From Mycoplasmataceae bacterium (GTDB lineage Bacteria; Bacillota_I; Bacilli_A; Mycoplasmatales; Mycoplasmoidaceae), in NCBI GenBank assembly GCA_031279765.1, contig JAITHU010000029.1:1-42551 (forward strand): a stretch of 42,551 nucleotides of DNA, given 5' to 3'. The translations under genes were made by a program, and so were the position numbers. The notes under the pieces are model-generated. The model worked only from the letters and a program-made list of their open reading frames with translations, did not search any database and had not been told where the DNA came from. This document shows positions 23,397 through 38,300 of this stretch, in pieces. Positions within the stretch are counted from its first letter, which is position 1; each line of letters opens with the position of its first letter.

Positions 23397-26300
23397 ATGT
23401 TTACACCGTATTTAGCTGATGATTTTTCTGATTGAACTACATGGTTAAACCCATTAAAAATTCTTTATTGAATTTTGGTATATTTTCCTCTACAATTGAT
23501 AAATACTTTTTATAATGTTTTTAAATTTTTTGCTAGTGGATTTTCTTCTGTAATATTTGGTACTTCAATAAATGCTGATGGTTCTATTTCGTATTCTTTC
23601 GATTGAACATCACCATTAGGAATTATTATGATTTTTGTCTTTGCAGTGGCGTTATTTATGTTCTTTGTAATGTTTATGTTATCTTTAGGACATGAAAAAG
23701 TCGTTGATACAGTTGGACAAGCTTCACATACACAGTTAGGAAAATTTGCATCATTGCGTTGACCTATATTACTAGCAGTAATGTTGATAGGAACACCGTT
23801 TTTTTTAACCGTTATTGATGCTATTTTATCAATTTTAATTTCGGCGGTTAGTGGAAATGCGAAACAAAAAATAACCCAGGATGAGATAAATAATTTAAAA
23901 AACTATTTATGTGGTGCAAATGCTAGCGATCCTAATAGTGATTTATTTTGGTTAACACAGTTAACTGGTGTAACGTTGTCTAATGGTGATTCATTAATCG
24001 CTAACTTACAACAAATGTTAACTATTTTATCAAGTGCTCCTGATGCTTCAAGTGATAAAATACAATATCAAATAACTTTAATTAAGTATTTGATCGATCC
24101 GGATACAGGTGTACTTAATGCCGCTAAAATTAATGCATTATGTGAAGATGTGCGGGGAATTGTTAATTCATTAGCACCAGGTTTTTCAGATTCTACTGTT
24201 TCGGCAAGGATAATGGATATTGCTAAACAACTTGCTGATATTCAAAACTCAATAAAATTAATGATTTCTAACTACGGTTCTGAAATTTATAGTCTTCCTG
24301 GAATTGATGCTGCTAATGCTATTTACGATATGATTGTTACTTCTTCAAAAAACGTTACTAGTTCTAATAGTTTAGGATTTTTTATTACTGATACAACTAA
24401 TAATACTTGTTTGCTAACAAGAATGTTGTATGGTGAAACAAATGCTAAATATTTAGGTTTAATATCATTAACACAAAGAACTAATTTTATGATGACTTTC
24501 GATATTGTAAAATCAATTTATATTTTTATTACTAATGATACAAATGGAGACAATTGAGTTTTAGAATACCCTCCCGCTCTTGCTAATGGTTCTTTAGGAG
24601 TAATTAATATAATTTTAGGAGGTTTTGTTTGTGTTACCTTAACGGGTATTATGTTTACTTATCTTCAAGGAACAATTAAAAGAATTTTTTACATTATTGG
24701 TTATTGAATAATAGGATGATTATTTATTGCCCAAGGAATTAACTCACCAGGTACTTTTAAAGGATGATATCGTAAATTATACGGAAGATGGATTGGAACA
24801 TTAGTACTATATTTAACATTTGAATTAGTATGTACTCTATATCCGCTATTACGTGATCCTATATTTTATGGATTAGTTAATCAAACGAGTGATACTCCTG
24901 TTGTTGGGTGATGAAATTTATGACCAAATTTTGCTGTTCTTATTACACTAGAAGTTGGATTGACAACTGGTTATTTAATTGCTAATGGATACGCTGGAAC
25001 ATTTGGAGCAACCGACGAAAACTTTTCGATGGGTTCAACGATGTTTATGGGGGCAGCTGGTTTAGGAACGGTTCAAGGATTATGAAATAAAGCTGTTGGT
25101 TATAAAAATGCTGCAATGTCTATTGGAAGAAGTGTTCGTGATGCTCCAAATAATATCCTCAAAAACTATAAGCAAAACGGTATCATGGGTTTTGGTGGCC
25201 AAGATTCTTTTAGAAAAAATTTAGAAAAATATCGTCGTGAAAAAAATGCTAAACCTCTTAATGATCAAAAAGAACAATTGGGTAATTATGCACAAATTTT
25301 AGGAACTGGAAATAATAGAGCTGATGTACAAAAGAAATTAACAGAAATTGGTTACGCATCGGAAGTAACTGAAACTGGTATGCTTTCTGTGTGAAAAGCT
25401 GCTCCCGAAGATGCAAATGGTAATAAAATTGGTCCAGCTGGAAAAAAAGTTGTTGATGTTGATGGATATCGTGCGCTATTATCTGATACAGATGAAGTTG
25501 TAAAAAACGCTTTAGGAAGAGGAGAAAATCCTATTCCTCCTCCTGCACCAATTGGAGCAGCAACAAACGAACATATGCCAAATATTCCTGGCGTTAATTT
25601 TGCTGGACAAGATGGAGGCGGAGGCGGAGGCGGAGGCGGAGTTAGTGATGTACACTCCGCACAAGGAATTTCTACTGGTAGAGGTGGTTCTGATGAAGTT
25701 TATGTTTCACCAACTGACCCTCATAATCCACATATTTCACAAGTTTCTGGAGGCGAAATATCACCAACAGGAGTTCATGTTTCAGAAGCTAGAGTTACTG
25801 ATGTACCAATTGGTGCAACAGGACATGATGCGTTACGTAATCCACACGCAGATGCAGGACTTCCAGCTTCTGAACGCTCACAAATTATTTCAACAATGCA
25901 TGAAGCTTTACCTGCACAAGCGCAATTACGTGGTCAAATAGCTGATCGCTCATTATTTGATCCAAACAAACAACAAATGTTATCTCCTAAAGAACAATTT
26001 TTATTAGGACATAAAAAATCATACGATCATTCAAATGATCTTAAATTTGATGATCAAGGAAGGCCTGTTTTAAGAACTGGACAATCATTAACACCAGGTC
26101 AAGAAATGTGAACGATACCAAACCAAGAAAATTTTCCAGTTTCAGAACAACAACTTTTGATTCAAAGCAACGAACCAATGGCGACACATCTTTTGAATGA
26201 ACGCCCATTAGACGATCCAATTCACGCTTCAACAATGACTGCAGAAGGAACAGATGGAGAAGCTGTACAAGTTATTGAACGTCGTTACAATTTAAAAAGC

Positions 26301-29300
26301 GATAAAGAAACTGGTGATTTATTAGATGGAACAAATTCATTACCTGCTAGAGAAACACCAGCTTGGGAAAGAAATGCTAATTTAGGTGATGTAGTTGCTG
26401 TAGAGGTTCAAGATAATAAACATCCTGATGATCCAACTAAAACAGTTGAAAAACTAGCTATTAAACCAAGGGATTTTACAATTTTAAAACCAGGGGATAA
26501 AGAAAGCGCTAAAAATAATTTAGATTTAAATGAAATACGAGAGCAACGTCGTAAAGAATTAATTGCTCAACAATTTGTTAATGAACGAAAACAATTAGAT
26601 ACTTATATGGCACAACGTGCTAATTTAGAAATCGAAGCTGAAAGCGCGAAAGAATTACATGATTCTTGAAACGAGCAACGTCGATTAATTTACGATAAAA
26701 ATCGTGCGGAAGTAATTGAACAAAACAAAAAACAATATGCAATTGAATACGAACAATTTTTGAAAGATGATGTTAGATATAAAGAACTTGAAAAAAAAGA
26801 ACAAAAATTTTTAAATGCTTCACCAGAAAAAAAACAAAGACTTATAGATGAATATAATAGGTTACCGCAAGAACAAAAAGATATAATTCCGAAACCAGGA
26901 GAATTTTATGCTAGAATTATAAAACCAGAAAAACCAAAAATGATTGTTGTTCCTCCTTTCGTTGAAACTGAATATACTGATAATCTTCGTGGTCATCAAG
27001 AAGGCAATAGATTATTAGAACAAAATGAACATTCAGGAGGACAAAATAGATTATTGCCACCACAAAATCATGATATTGAAAGTGTTATTGTTCCAGAGGA
27101 ACAAAGAACATTACACGAAAATTTATTGATTGCAGAAAATAGGGATTTTATGCGAAATACAACTCCAATTAAAGGAGGTTCAAGCGAACCAGGAACAGCT
27201 GATTTTCATTTTGATTACCAAGCGAAAGTTAATCCTTCTGAATACGCACTTCATCAAGTACGTTCGGAAGATATTGTTTACGATCTTACTGAAAGAGGTT
27301 TGGATAAAGTAAATGTAAAACTTGAAGCAGAAAGAAAAACTCGTGAAAACATTGATAAACAATTTGAGGAACTATCTAAGAATAAGTTTGCTTACGCTTC
27401 AAATAAAGAAATTTTAGAAAGAGCAAGAGAAATCGAAGAAAAAAATACTCATGCATACGGTTCAACTGGTGTTGTAAAATGAAATCCATTAGCATTATCA
27501 AGAAGAATGGAAGAAAATCGTCAAAGAAATCCTGATATGTCAGAAAAAAAATTACGTGATTTGTCGCTACAACAATTTAAATATGAAATTTCTCATAAAA
27601 CTCTTGAACCATCAGGTAAAGCTTTAGCACAAGCTACAGAAGAATATAAAAAAAGATTATTGCTAGCAAGAGATGAATTAGATAAAAAAATTGAAAAACA
27701 TGAACACAAACGTGAATTATTAGAAACTGGAGCTATTTTTACACCGGAAATAGCTGTAGAACACTCTAAAAAATATCAAGATTTTGCGCCAGTTGCACCC
27801 GTTTTAGGATGAGGAACAAACTCTAGTGTAAAATATATCGATGCTGCTAGAGATTATTATTCTCAAAGAGAAAAAATATTAGCTGATCGTAAATTGCAAT
27901 TAGCACAGCAAAAATTGGAGAATTCATTAGAAAAAGATCATGATGCTGAAATTTTTAACCGCGAATATGAAAACGCTAATAAAAAATACGAATTATTGCG
28001 TGAACAAAAACATAATTTACGCGAAAAAATAGAAAATGAAAAAAATGTGTTAGGAGATAAAACGTTTGATTCTGCTATGCAAAAAGTTGAACAATATAGT
28101 TTAAACATTTCTATTGCTAAAGAAATGTTTAAACAACCTTCGGAACAAAACAAAACCCTTATTGAAAAAATAAACGGAACTAAAATAGAGGACAATATAG
28201 CACATAGAAAGCATAATATTCTTGATAATTTGCAAAGAACAACTTCACCAGAAGAATATTCGCGATTACTTTCTGATACTGCCTTTATGAAACAAATTAA
28301 CGAACGAGCTGTTTCCGAATATATCGCTAACGAAGAAAGAAAACATTCTTTATTATTAGAAAAAATCAATATTGTAAACGGTATCGAAAAAAAAGAAAAA
28401 ATACTTTCAGAAATTACTTCAGCAGAAAAGCTTGTAAAAGCTTATAGAAATGAATTAGTTAATCAACAAAAAGAGATTAATAATGCCGAAAAAGTAAATC
28501 AAGAAAATAAAATCGCTTCAAAAAATGCAAAAGTTTCTGAGTTAGAAAAACAAATAACTCTTTTAGAAGGCAATTTATCACCAAGTGCAATGCAATTTAT
28601 TAGAAAAGATGAAAAAAAGATTGAAACTCCTTTAAATCCGCAAGGAAAACCATTTGTTCAACCTGGTGTTTCAACACCAGAACCAGTATACCGTCCTCCA
28701 TTAGGTGAAGGTCCTAGCGCAGATACTTCTTTCGAGAGTAATATCGATGAACATGGTTTACTACTTATGCCTAGACATCCACTTAAAGCGTTAGTTGAAC
28801 AAGAAACAAAAGATTCTCCTATTTCTAAATTTATAACTAGCAAAATAGTAGCAATGGGTTTCAAAGATTCTTTAACAAAAGAAAAATTAGATGAGGCATA
28901 CGAAATAATTCATGATTTTCGTACAAGCGGTGATCCTGAAAAAGTTGTTGAAGCAAAACGTTTGAGCAAAGCAATTAGGCAATTAGAATTAGCAGAACCG
29001 ATTGACTATGCTCCACATATTTTTGCGCATAATGCAACAACAGAACTTCCAGCGAAAATTGCTGCTTTAAAATATTCTAATGCTAGCAAAAGAGAAGTTG
29101 ATATTCAAAAATTAGAAAAAGCAACTGGCGGAGATATTGCTAAAACATTAAAATTAATTGAAGAAATAAACGCAGAAAGATTTAAAACAGGAACAGTTCC
29201 AATAAAAATTGTTAATTCTACACCTGGATTTAAACGTCATCTTCCAGATGATGCTGTAAGCAAAATAGATGAAGTTACTAAAACTATTACCAATCCAGAT

Positions 29301-32300
29301 GGAAGCACTTCTAGTGCTCCTGTTACTATACAAACTTTGCAAACTTTACTTAGTACATATGATGTTTCAACAAAAAAGCAAAATGATATTTTAAGAATTT
29401 TCAATACTAATCAATCTTTGACTGGTAGTTCCGGAGTATCAAGTATTAATTTTACTACTGATCCAACTATAGCAACTAGATATGCTAATTTTATGAATGA
29501 CAATGGTATTACTATTGATGATGATAACGCAAAGAAAATGTTTATTAGAAAATCACCAGATTTATTAGAACGAGTTAATGATAGTGAAATGTTTAAAAGT
29601 AATTTTATAGAATCGCAAGCTAAACAAGCATTTGACAAATACGCTTCTGTGGATTACCAACCTAAAAAAATGCAAACAGATTCAATTAAAAAAATGTATG
29701 ATGAATATAAAAGAAATAATGGAAACAATTCTTCATTAAGCGTTCATGAATTTACCGTTATGCTAGCAAATAAAAAAATACGTGATACTACGGCAAAATT
29801 AGAAACTTTAGCGCAAGAAGCATTGAATAACAATGATGCTATTCTTTTTTCAAAAATTAGAGATTCAATAGGAGAAGTACAAAAAAATATTTTTAATAAA
29901 TATGTTGTAGCGCGTGCTTTGAGAGAATACGAAGCGAATTGCATAATAGCTAATAATAACGGAAAAGATTTTAATAATGATGAAATGTTAAAACCATTTG
30001 CGGAAATTGCCGATGAGATAGATAAAATGAAAACAGCTTACCAAAGTAAACCTGCTAAAAAATTAATGTGAGAAAATTTTTATAACGAATTTGATGAGAT
30101 TTTTAAGAGAGTAAAAAAAGGGAATGAGTTAATATCGGAAGAAAATAAATTGCTTAATAGTGGTTCGTTAAAAAATAATGTTGAAAAAATTGATAATATA
30201 ATTGTAAACGATTTAGAAACATTTAAAAATGATAATAAAGTTATTTTGGAAGGAAATAGAAATATTAGTGAGCTAAATGATGTTTTTAAATTTCAAAAGA
30301 ATTTTTTGAAAAATTCTTTACGTGAAAAAATGCAATTTCGTGGAGAAAATCACGATATAGCAGCTGGATTATTAGCAGATATTCACGCCAATAGAATAAT
30401 TAATAAATCTGACGAAGAAATATATAATAACGAAGAAAAACGAGATAAACTTATTCAAAAATATAATCATGTAAAATTAATGATTGATAATAATGAATTC
30501 GTTCCAGAGAAATTACAACAAAAATTAAATGCCCTAGAAAAACAAGTTGTTTCTCATGTACAAGAAAATATCCCGAGAATTGCTGAAACGTTTTCTGGTA
30601 AAGAAATTCAAAAAATATTTGATTTCGTTACTGATACTGCACCACTTACACCAGAACAATCATCATTATTAGCGAAAACTGACGAAGAAATTAATAGTAA
30701 GTATGTTGAAATAACTAATAGAATAAATAGATTAGGAGGTATTGATAAAATTAATCCTGAAGAATTATTAAGCATTTATTCTTTCGTTACTCAAGCTAAC
30801 GATCTTATTCCATATCTTTCCGCAAGAGATGCTACAATTGCACAGAATTCAGCACTTCCAGCATTTACAACTTCATTAACTAATTTAAGAAATGATATTA
30901 ACACTTTAGTCACAACAAGATCGACGACAGAAAAAAAATTCAGAGATGTAGGGGCGGAAATTAGGAATATTGATTCAAATTCACCTATTGTTAGAATTAG
31001 ACAACGTATTGTATTGGACGATACATTAGCAGCTGTAATTGCTAATAACAATAATAATCCAAGTAATGTAGCTATTCCTTTGACACCGAAATTATTTTTA
31101 CAACCAGGAATTAATTCTAGTGATGTAGAAAAAAAAGTTGTTGCTATTAAAGAATTTTTAGTAAAAAAACAAAACGAACCATTAGCTATTGATGATTTAA
31201 ATAGCATTCGTGAATTTTTGTATTTTAATGCAGGAAGAATAATATCGGATGATTCTAGAGAAATAATACAAGCTGTTGAAAGTGCTTATGTTTCTAACGG
31301 TTTTACCAATTTTAAAATTCAAGTACCAGATCCAGATAGAGAAGAATTCGTTTTTTTAAAGCCAGAAAAAATTGTTTCTGGTATTGATGAAACAATGGTA
31401 CCGAAGAATAGTTTATTAATCGAAGGTAGCAAACTACAAAAAACAATTAAAAACTTTTTTGTTAATAACTCCGAGGCTAAAAATGAATTAAAAGTTTTAA
31501 CTACACATTTAGTTAAAGATGCGTTAAATGATGATGCCAGAAACTCCACTACTTGTCCATGAGAAGAAGCTAATACAACAAATACCGCTAATGTATTTAA
31601 AATGAGAAATGATGATATTGATAGTTTAGCACAAGAAATCTTTCTAGAATGATCAAAAAATAAATTAGAACATACAGGAGAACAAGATATATTTTCTGTA
31701 GCGAAAGAAAAATTAATAGATTTTAGAAACAAAGCTAATACTAGTTCTGCAAATACTAATAAAATAGATTATGATTCGGTTAATCATTTATTTGGTATCT
31801 TAACATCTTCTTATGTTGGTGATTTAAAAACAAGTTTTGATAAAGCACACGCTTTGAATCCGCATGACGCTGTGCAAAAAAGGAAAAAGATTTTTCAAAA
31901 GATGAATGATGGAAAATATTCTCCAGAATTTCTTCAACATGAAGTTAATAAATTGATTGCCTTAGCAGCTGATCCACGAGAAATTCGTGAAGCTATTAAT
32001 AATTGAACAGAAAAACGAGTAATTCATTCTGGTGTTTCTCCAAATATATCTTTGCATACTAAAATTTCAAATTCAGAAAAACAAGAAGTTGATAGTATTT
32101 TAAGTAATTTCGATATTAAAAAAATGGATAACAATGATGAATTTGGAAATAATCTTCCTAGTAACGATCTTGCTTTACCAACTTTAATTGCACATATCGA
32201 AAGTTTATCACATAAATTATCACCACAAGCTGTTTCTTATGCTGTTAATAAGTTAATTGGAAAAAAAATTGATTCTGTGTATAATGTTGAAAATTTATAT

Positions 32301-35300
32301 GCCCCAACATCTGTTTTGAATAGAGCTGAGGAACTAACACTTGATGAAAAACAATTAAAGGTTGATCGAATATTATTAAAAGCAAAAGGTGTGGTAGCTA
32401 CAAAAGATTTGTTGCCTTACACAATTGCTGATATTCCTAAAGAATTATCTAAAATTGAAACATTACAAGCTACCGCTTTAAAACAAGATGGTAAAAAAAT
32501 ATATATTGATGAAGAACAAACTAGTGATTTAGTTTCTAATATCGCATTAAACGATCATCGTATTAAATCGTTATGGGTACATAAACCAGAAATTTCACCA
32601 GCTAATTTAGAAAATGAATGAAAAAGAACTTTTTCTAGAAACGAAGATTGATTTGAAGAAGTTCGTGATCAAATAAAAGATTCTCCTAATAAATATGAAT
32701 TATTTACACGAAAACTATTAGAAAAATTCCCTGCAGGTTTGCCAAAAGAAATATATAACCGTTTTTATAAAAAAATTTATTTAGAAACTGATAGTGCAAA
32801 AATAATTTCAAATAATATTACTTTCTTCAATAATAAATATAACAATGACAAAGCGCGCGAAAAATTACAAGCAAAAGATGAATTATTATTTTCCGAATTA
32901 AAGCAAATAAAAAATCGCGATCATGCGTTTGATTTTATTTCACAAAAAATAAGTAAACAAATTCAACGTTATACAATGATCGGTGATAAAGAAAAAGCAA
33001 ATGATTTGTTAAAAAATACAATGTATTATATGTCAAAAAAAAATTTCGTTCCAGTGTTTAATTCTGCTGAACAAAAAAATAACAGTAGAGATAATGAAAT
33101 CATTAGTAAACTTGATTTTAATTCTATATCTGGTGTAGCGGGTACAAGTGTAGATTACGGACGTTTACTACGTACATTATCAAAAGAAGGATTACACGCT
33201 AGTGAAGGGTTAAATGAAGCTATTACAGATATTTTAAGTTTACAGCAACAAAATATAGAAAGAGAAAGAAATAAATCTAATTTTGGAAAAATTGTTGATG
33301 TTTCAACAATTGTTAACAAATATACTGATCCAAACAGAATTAGACCTATTAATATAGAACGTGTTACTAATCTTCTACGCGATACTGGAGCTTCTGATGC
33401 TGAAATTAAAATGGCTCTTGCTGAAATTAAAATAAAATCTAGAGGGAATTTTTTCGTGCCAAAAATTACAGATTCTACTTTAGTTGTTGATGGTTCAAAT
33501 CTTTTAAATGAAGTAAATAATAATCCAACAGGTAGACCTAATCATGCTTTTAGAACTCTTGAAAAACATACACATGATGTAATAAGTAATTTGGAAAAAA
33601 AGTTAATGACCGAAGGTAAATTAAGCAACGAAACAATTCAAATAGCATTAGATAATGCTAAAAAAATAGAATCTATTGAAACTTCTACTGGTAATAATTT
33701 TTTATTTTCTAAATTAATTACTGATTGAATATCTAATCAAAAAGCTAATCATTTGATGAATAAATTAACTGATTATTCTCATTCTGGAGAAGATATGAAA
33801 TCATTAATAGAAGAAAATATTAAAGATGGTATTGTTTCAAATAATAAAGATGTTATGCGTTTAAATAACGCTTTAACAACTAGAAAAGATTTCGATTCCG
33901 ATACACCTTTTATTGATGCTAATACAGGTTTAGCAACCGATAACAAACCTAAAACTAATATTTCCGCTTTTGATTTTGAAAAAATTTTATTTAAAATTCA
34001 AGATAAAACAGCAAAACGAGTTTCAAAAATTGAAAGAATGATTGAGGATATCGGAAATGGTGTAAACATCGTTGACAATCGAGATAGAGCTATAAATTTA
34101 ATTAATAGATATTATTTAAGTGATGCTAGTGCTATTAAAAGTAAAGAAGAATGAGAAGAAAAAATACTTCCATTAATGTTGCTTTCTGACATAATTAATT
34201 CAAAAAAGTTAAGTATTGCACCAGCGATTAATACCGACTATACTGTTCTTGTGTCTAATAATAATCTTTCTATTTTATCGCAAAAATTAGAAAGTATTAT
34301 TGAAAAAAAATGAACGCAAGACGAATTATTACCTACCGATAATGAAGAAATTGAGAAGGAAATGAAAGCTATTAAAGCATCAAAAGATGCCTTTTCAAAA
34401 GTAAAAAATATTGAAGATACTTTTCAAAATGAAATTTCATTATTTATTGCTAGTGAAACAGCAAAAAATGGTAGTGCTCCTTCTTCGCAAGAAATAAATA
34501 GAAAGCGTCAAGAAATAGCTTCAAATATTTCATCGGATATTAAACAAGTTGTTACTGATGTTTATGAAAGTGATACTATTGAAAAACGATTAACAATTTT
34601 AAGGATGCTTTCATCTGATTTAGGAATAACAGATAAATATTTATTAGAAGAATTTAATAAAACCTTGAGAAACAATTATAGTTTAAATCCACTTGTTGTT
34701 TCTAGTCAAAACAGAAGTTCAGAAAATGTTGATAACACAATGAATAAACAAATAGCTGGTGAACCAATACAAAATATTCAACAAGTAGCAGCTGTTCAAC
34801 AACAAGCGTTAGCGGCTCAACAAGCTGCTCAACAACAACAAGCGTTAGCTATTCAACAAGCTGCTCAACAACACCAAGTGTTAGCAGCTCAACAACCTCA
34901 ACAACCGTTGCCACCACCACCATCACCCGCAGAAGGAGAAATTATGATCCGTGGCGGAACTGGTGATGATAATCTTGAAAAGGAAATATGAGAAGAAATG
35001 CAACGTATTATGATTAATAATGCAGCTGCTTTTGAAAGTGGAACTTCACCATTAGTTAATAATAGAAAAATTAAAGTTGTCGGAAGAATATATCAAGGAA
35101 TGTATATTCCTCCAAGATTATATAATTCTTCACAAGAAGATTGAGATGATTACAATATCGTTAGAAAAATAGCGTTAGAAAATGTTATTGAACGTAAGAC
35201 CAAAGAAAGAGATGACAATATTATTAAAAAAGTAAGTAACCAACAAAAATTATTTATTGCCAATGAAAATGAAGCGGTTTTGACATCTAATAATAGTGTA

Positions 35301-38300
35301 AAAGAAATTTCTTCCATTTCTACAAAAACACCAGAAGAAATAAATAAAATAAGAGATACTAATGATATTATTAATCTTGAATTAGCAAGTAGAAGAACAC
35401 CTATTCTTGATGACTCAGGAAAAATTATTGGTTTTCAACGAGGCGGTTTAGATAAAGTTGCTTCTTATCGACAAGATATGGTTTTGCGCAAACAATTAGA
35501 AAGAGATCAAGTTGAATTTTTTCAAAATCAAGGAGTAATTGATAAATTACACGATTTTAATGAAAATTTAAGCGACTTTAATGATGCGAGAAAAATTGCA
35601 TCTCCTCAAAAAAAAGCAAAATTACCTATCAATGTAGGTTTATTAGATCCTTCTACGGTAAAACCATCAAGAATAGTTGCTGGAGTAGAACTAACAAGAA
35701 AAAATTATGTTTATCAAATTAATACAGATACTTTTTTATTAAAAAAAGAAGAAATTGAAAAAGCTAAAAGAGATGGTCTTTCTTCTTTTGAAGATCTTAC
35801 TAACGAAAGAGAAAAAAATATTAGAAAAGCACGTGCGGAAATAAATAATACTTTCGGCAGGTATGAAGAAAATGTTTTGAATTGAGAAAAAAATAGACAA
35901 AGAGAAGTTGATAATTATGAAAATTTTAAAAATAAATTTAAAAATAATGGTGATGTTTCTATTTCTAATATTCTAAGAAAAAATAATGATAGTTATCAAA
36001 AATTCGAAAGAAATATTGCTAACGCGAATACCGCTAGAGAATTAACTGATTTAGCGAAAAATTTAAATACTAATAGTTATATTTTAGAACACAACAAAAA
36101 TGTTTCACAAGTTAATAATAAAAAAATAACTCCTGATAATTTAGCACGTCAAATGAATAGTTTGATGATCGAAGCGAGAGCTCAATTATACAGAAATGAA
36201 ATAAAAACTTATGAAGATACAATTGAAAAAACAAAAAGATTACTTTGAGAAGCTGAAGGACAAGGAATTGATAAAAAAATCATTAAAAGTTTAGTAAATA
36301 GTTTTAATAAAGAAATGTATTCTGAAGGTAATTCTACTAATAAAAGTGATGGAGAATATGTACCAAAAATTATTTCTGGACCATATAATCCTTACGGTTG
36401 AAGATCTCCGAAATTAAATAGAACTATCTATAGACCCATTTATTTTGCTAGTAACTATCAAAAAGCTGAATGAGACAAAAAATATTCAAATATGCCAGAA
36501 ATGCAAAGATTAGAAATTGCAAACAAAAATCACCCAAATTTCGATCGAAATTTTGCAACTGCTAATTGATATAACAGATTTCATGAAACACATGGTACCG
36601 AATTTTCTTCTAAAAAAATGCAAGCAGCGGCGTTAGGGTGAGCCAATCTTGGTAGCCGAGAAGATGAAGCTATTTGAAATTCTGATGCAGATGGTACTTC
36701 AAAAAGACGTTCTTGATTTGCTAAAAATCCTTTAACAAGACAAAATACTACACCTTTCGGTAGAGTGATCACTGATTCTTTAACCGATAGAAGACCAGTA
36801 TTGACTAACTATAATTTACGTTCTCATAACGATAATTTTGGTTTATTTCATACTGGTAGGAATAGTAGAGGTGGTTTAATTTTTGGTGGTGGTCAAGGAC
36901 AAGTTTCACAATCATACGATGCGAAAACCGGTAGAACAATCGTGCATGATACACCAGAATTACTTCGTCGTGCAAATATACGTCAAAGAGGTATCGAAAT
37001 GTACGAACAAGCTAGACGTGACGAAGTAAAAAGAACGACAGCTGTCGCAAAAGATTTTGATGCACGTAATATCGAATCATTTAGGCAAAAGAATGCTAGC
37101 GATATTACTGATCTAAAATTAAACAAACCCGCACTTCGCTCGTTAGAAATTAACGCCAATGCAAATTTAGGAAAAGATATAATTATTCAAAGAAAATTAT
37201 TAAAAGATATTAATAATGCTAATTTAGGATTAGTAAAAGACAGCGATGGTGTTTTATTGCCTAATGTTGAAAATATTGAAAAGTTAATTGGTGTAGAAGA
37301 AAAAGGGAATGTAGGAACTGGAAGTGCTTATATTAAACGAATAAACTATCCAATTACTAGTGAACTTATTACTACTAAACAAGCTCTTTGCAAAACACCA
37401 GAAGAAAAGAACAAAGTATTTTTTGATGAAATATATAATATTCGTAGAACAATAGTTAATGCACATGAAAAACTTAGAAATGACAATTTTACTGAAGAAG
37501 ATTATAGAAATATTTCAAGATTTGGTTTTTTTACAGGGAAATCCGCTACTGATGATCGTATAGACCTTCTTTCTAAAGGCAAAAAAAAGTTAACGCTTTT
37601 CTATAAAGAATTCTATTCTAATGACGTTATTAAACCAGATGCTGAAATTTCTTATGATAAAAAAATTGTTGGTATACGACCTGGAGAAAAATTTATTCCT
37701 GATAAAATAAATAATATTCCATCTCCTAATGTGTTTGCTGCTACTCCAGCTGCTTCAATTGGGATAATAAATACTAACAATAATGAATTTGGTTCGAAAA
37801 TACAAAATAAAATTGGTATTGAAAACGATGGTTTTGTTGATTCCTCAAAAGTTTCATACAACGATCCATCTTATAGATATATTGATTCTTTCCAACGTCG
37901 TCAAGCAGCGAAAATTATAAATGGAGAACCAATTGATTTTAAAACCCAAACGCTTGATTATAGAACTCATATGATCAATAAACACCCAGAAGGAACATGA
38001 GTTACTAATGAAAATATGATTTATCGAAATGCTCGAGGAGGTTTTAGGGTTAGAGGGAATAGTTATTCGAATTCTTCAATAAATAGATTTGATGCGCCTA
38101 ATTATGTTAACTATAATGGACCTGACGCAACTAACGTTGCAACTCTTTCTGAAGCAAAGGCGATAGCTAAGAGAAAAATGGAACATGTAAATTCGTTTTT
38201 ACCTCCTGAAAAAAGATATTCTTCAATTAAAGATTTTTATACAGATTATCCAGAATACGAAGTTATTGCGCGTACAGGAATGGGAGGTGATGAAACTTTA

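Noticed and set aside
25552-25941. 129-codon ORF overlapping the glycine-rich part of the giant gene
   Set aside because: It reads the same DNA in another frame, is dominated by Glu-Ala and Leu/Gln runs arising from the repeat, and has no start context; the long frame explains the sequence.
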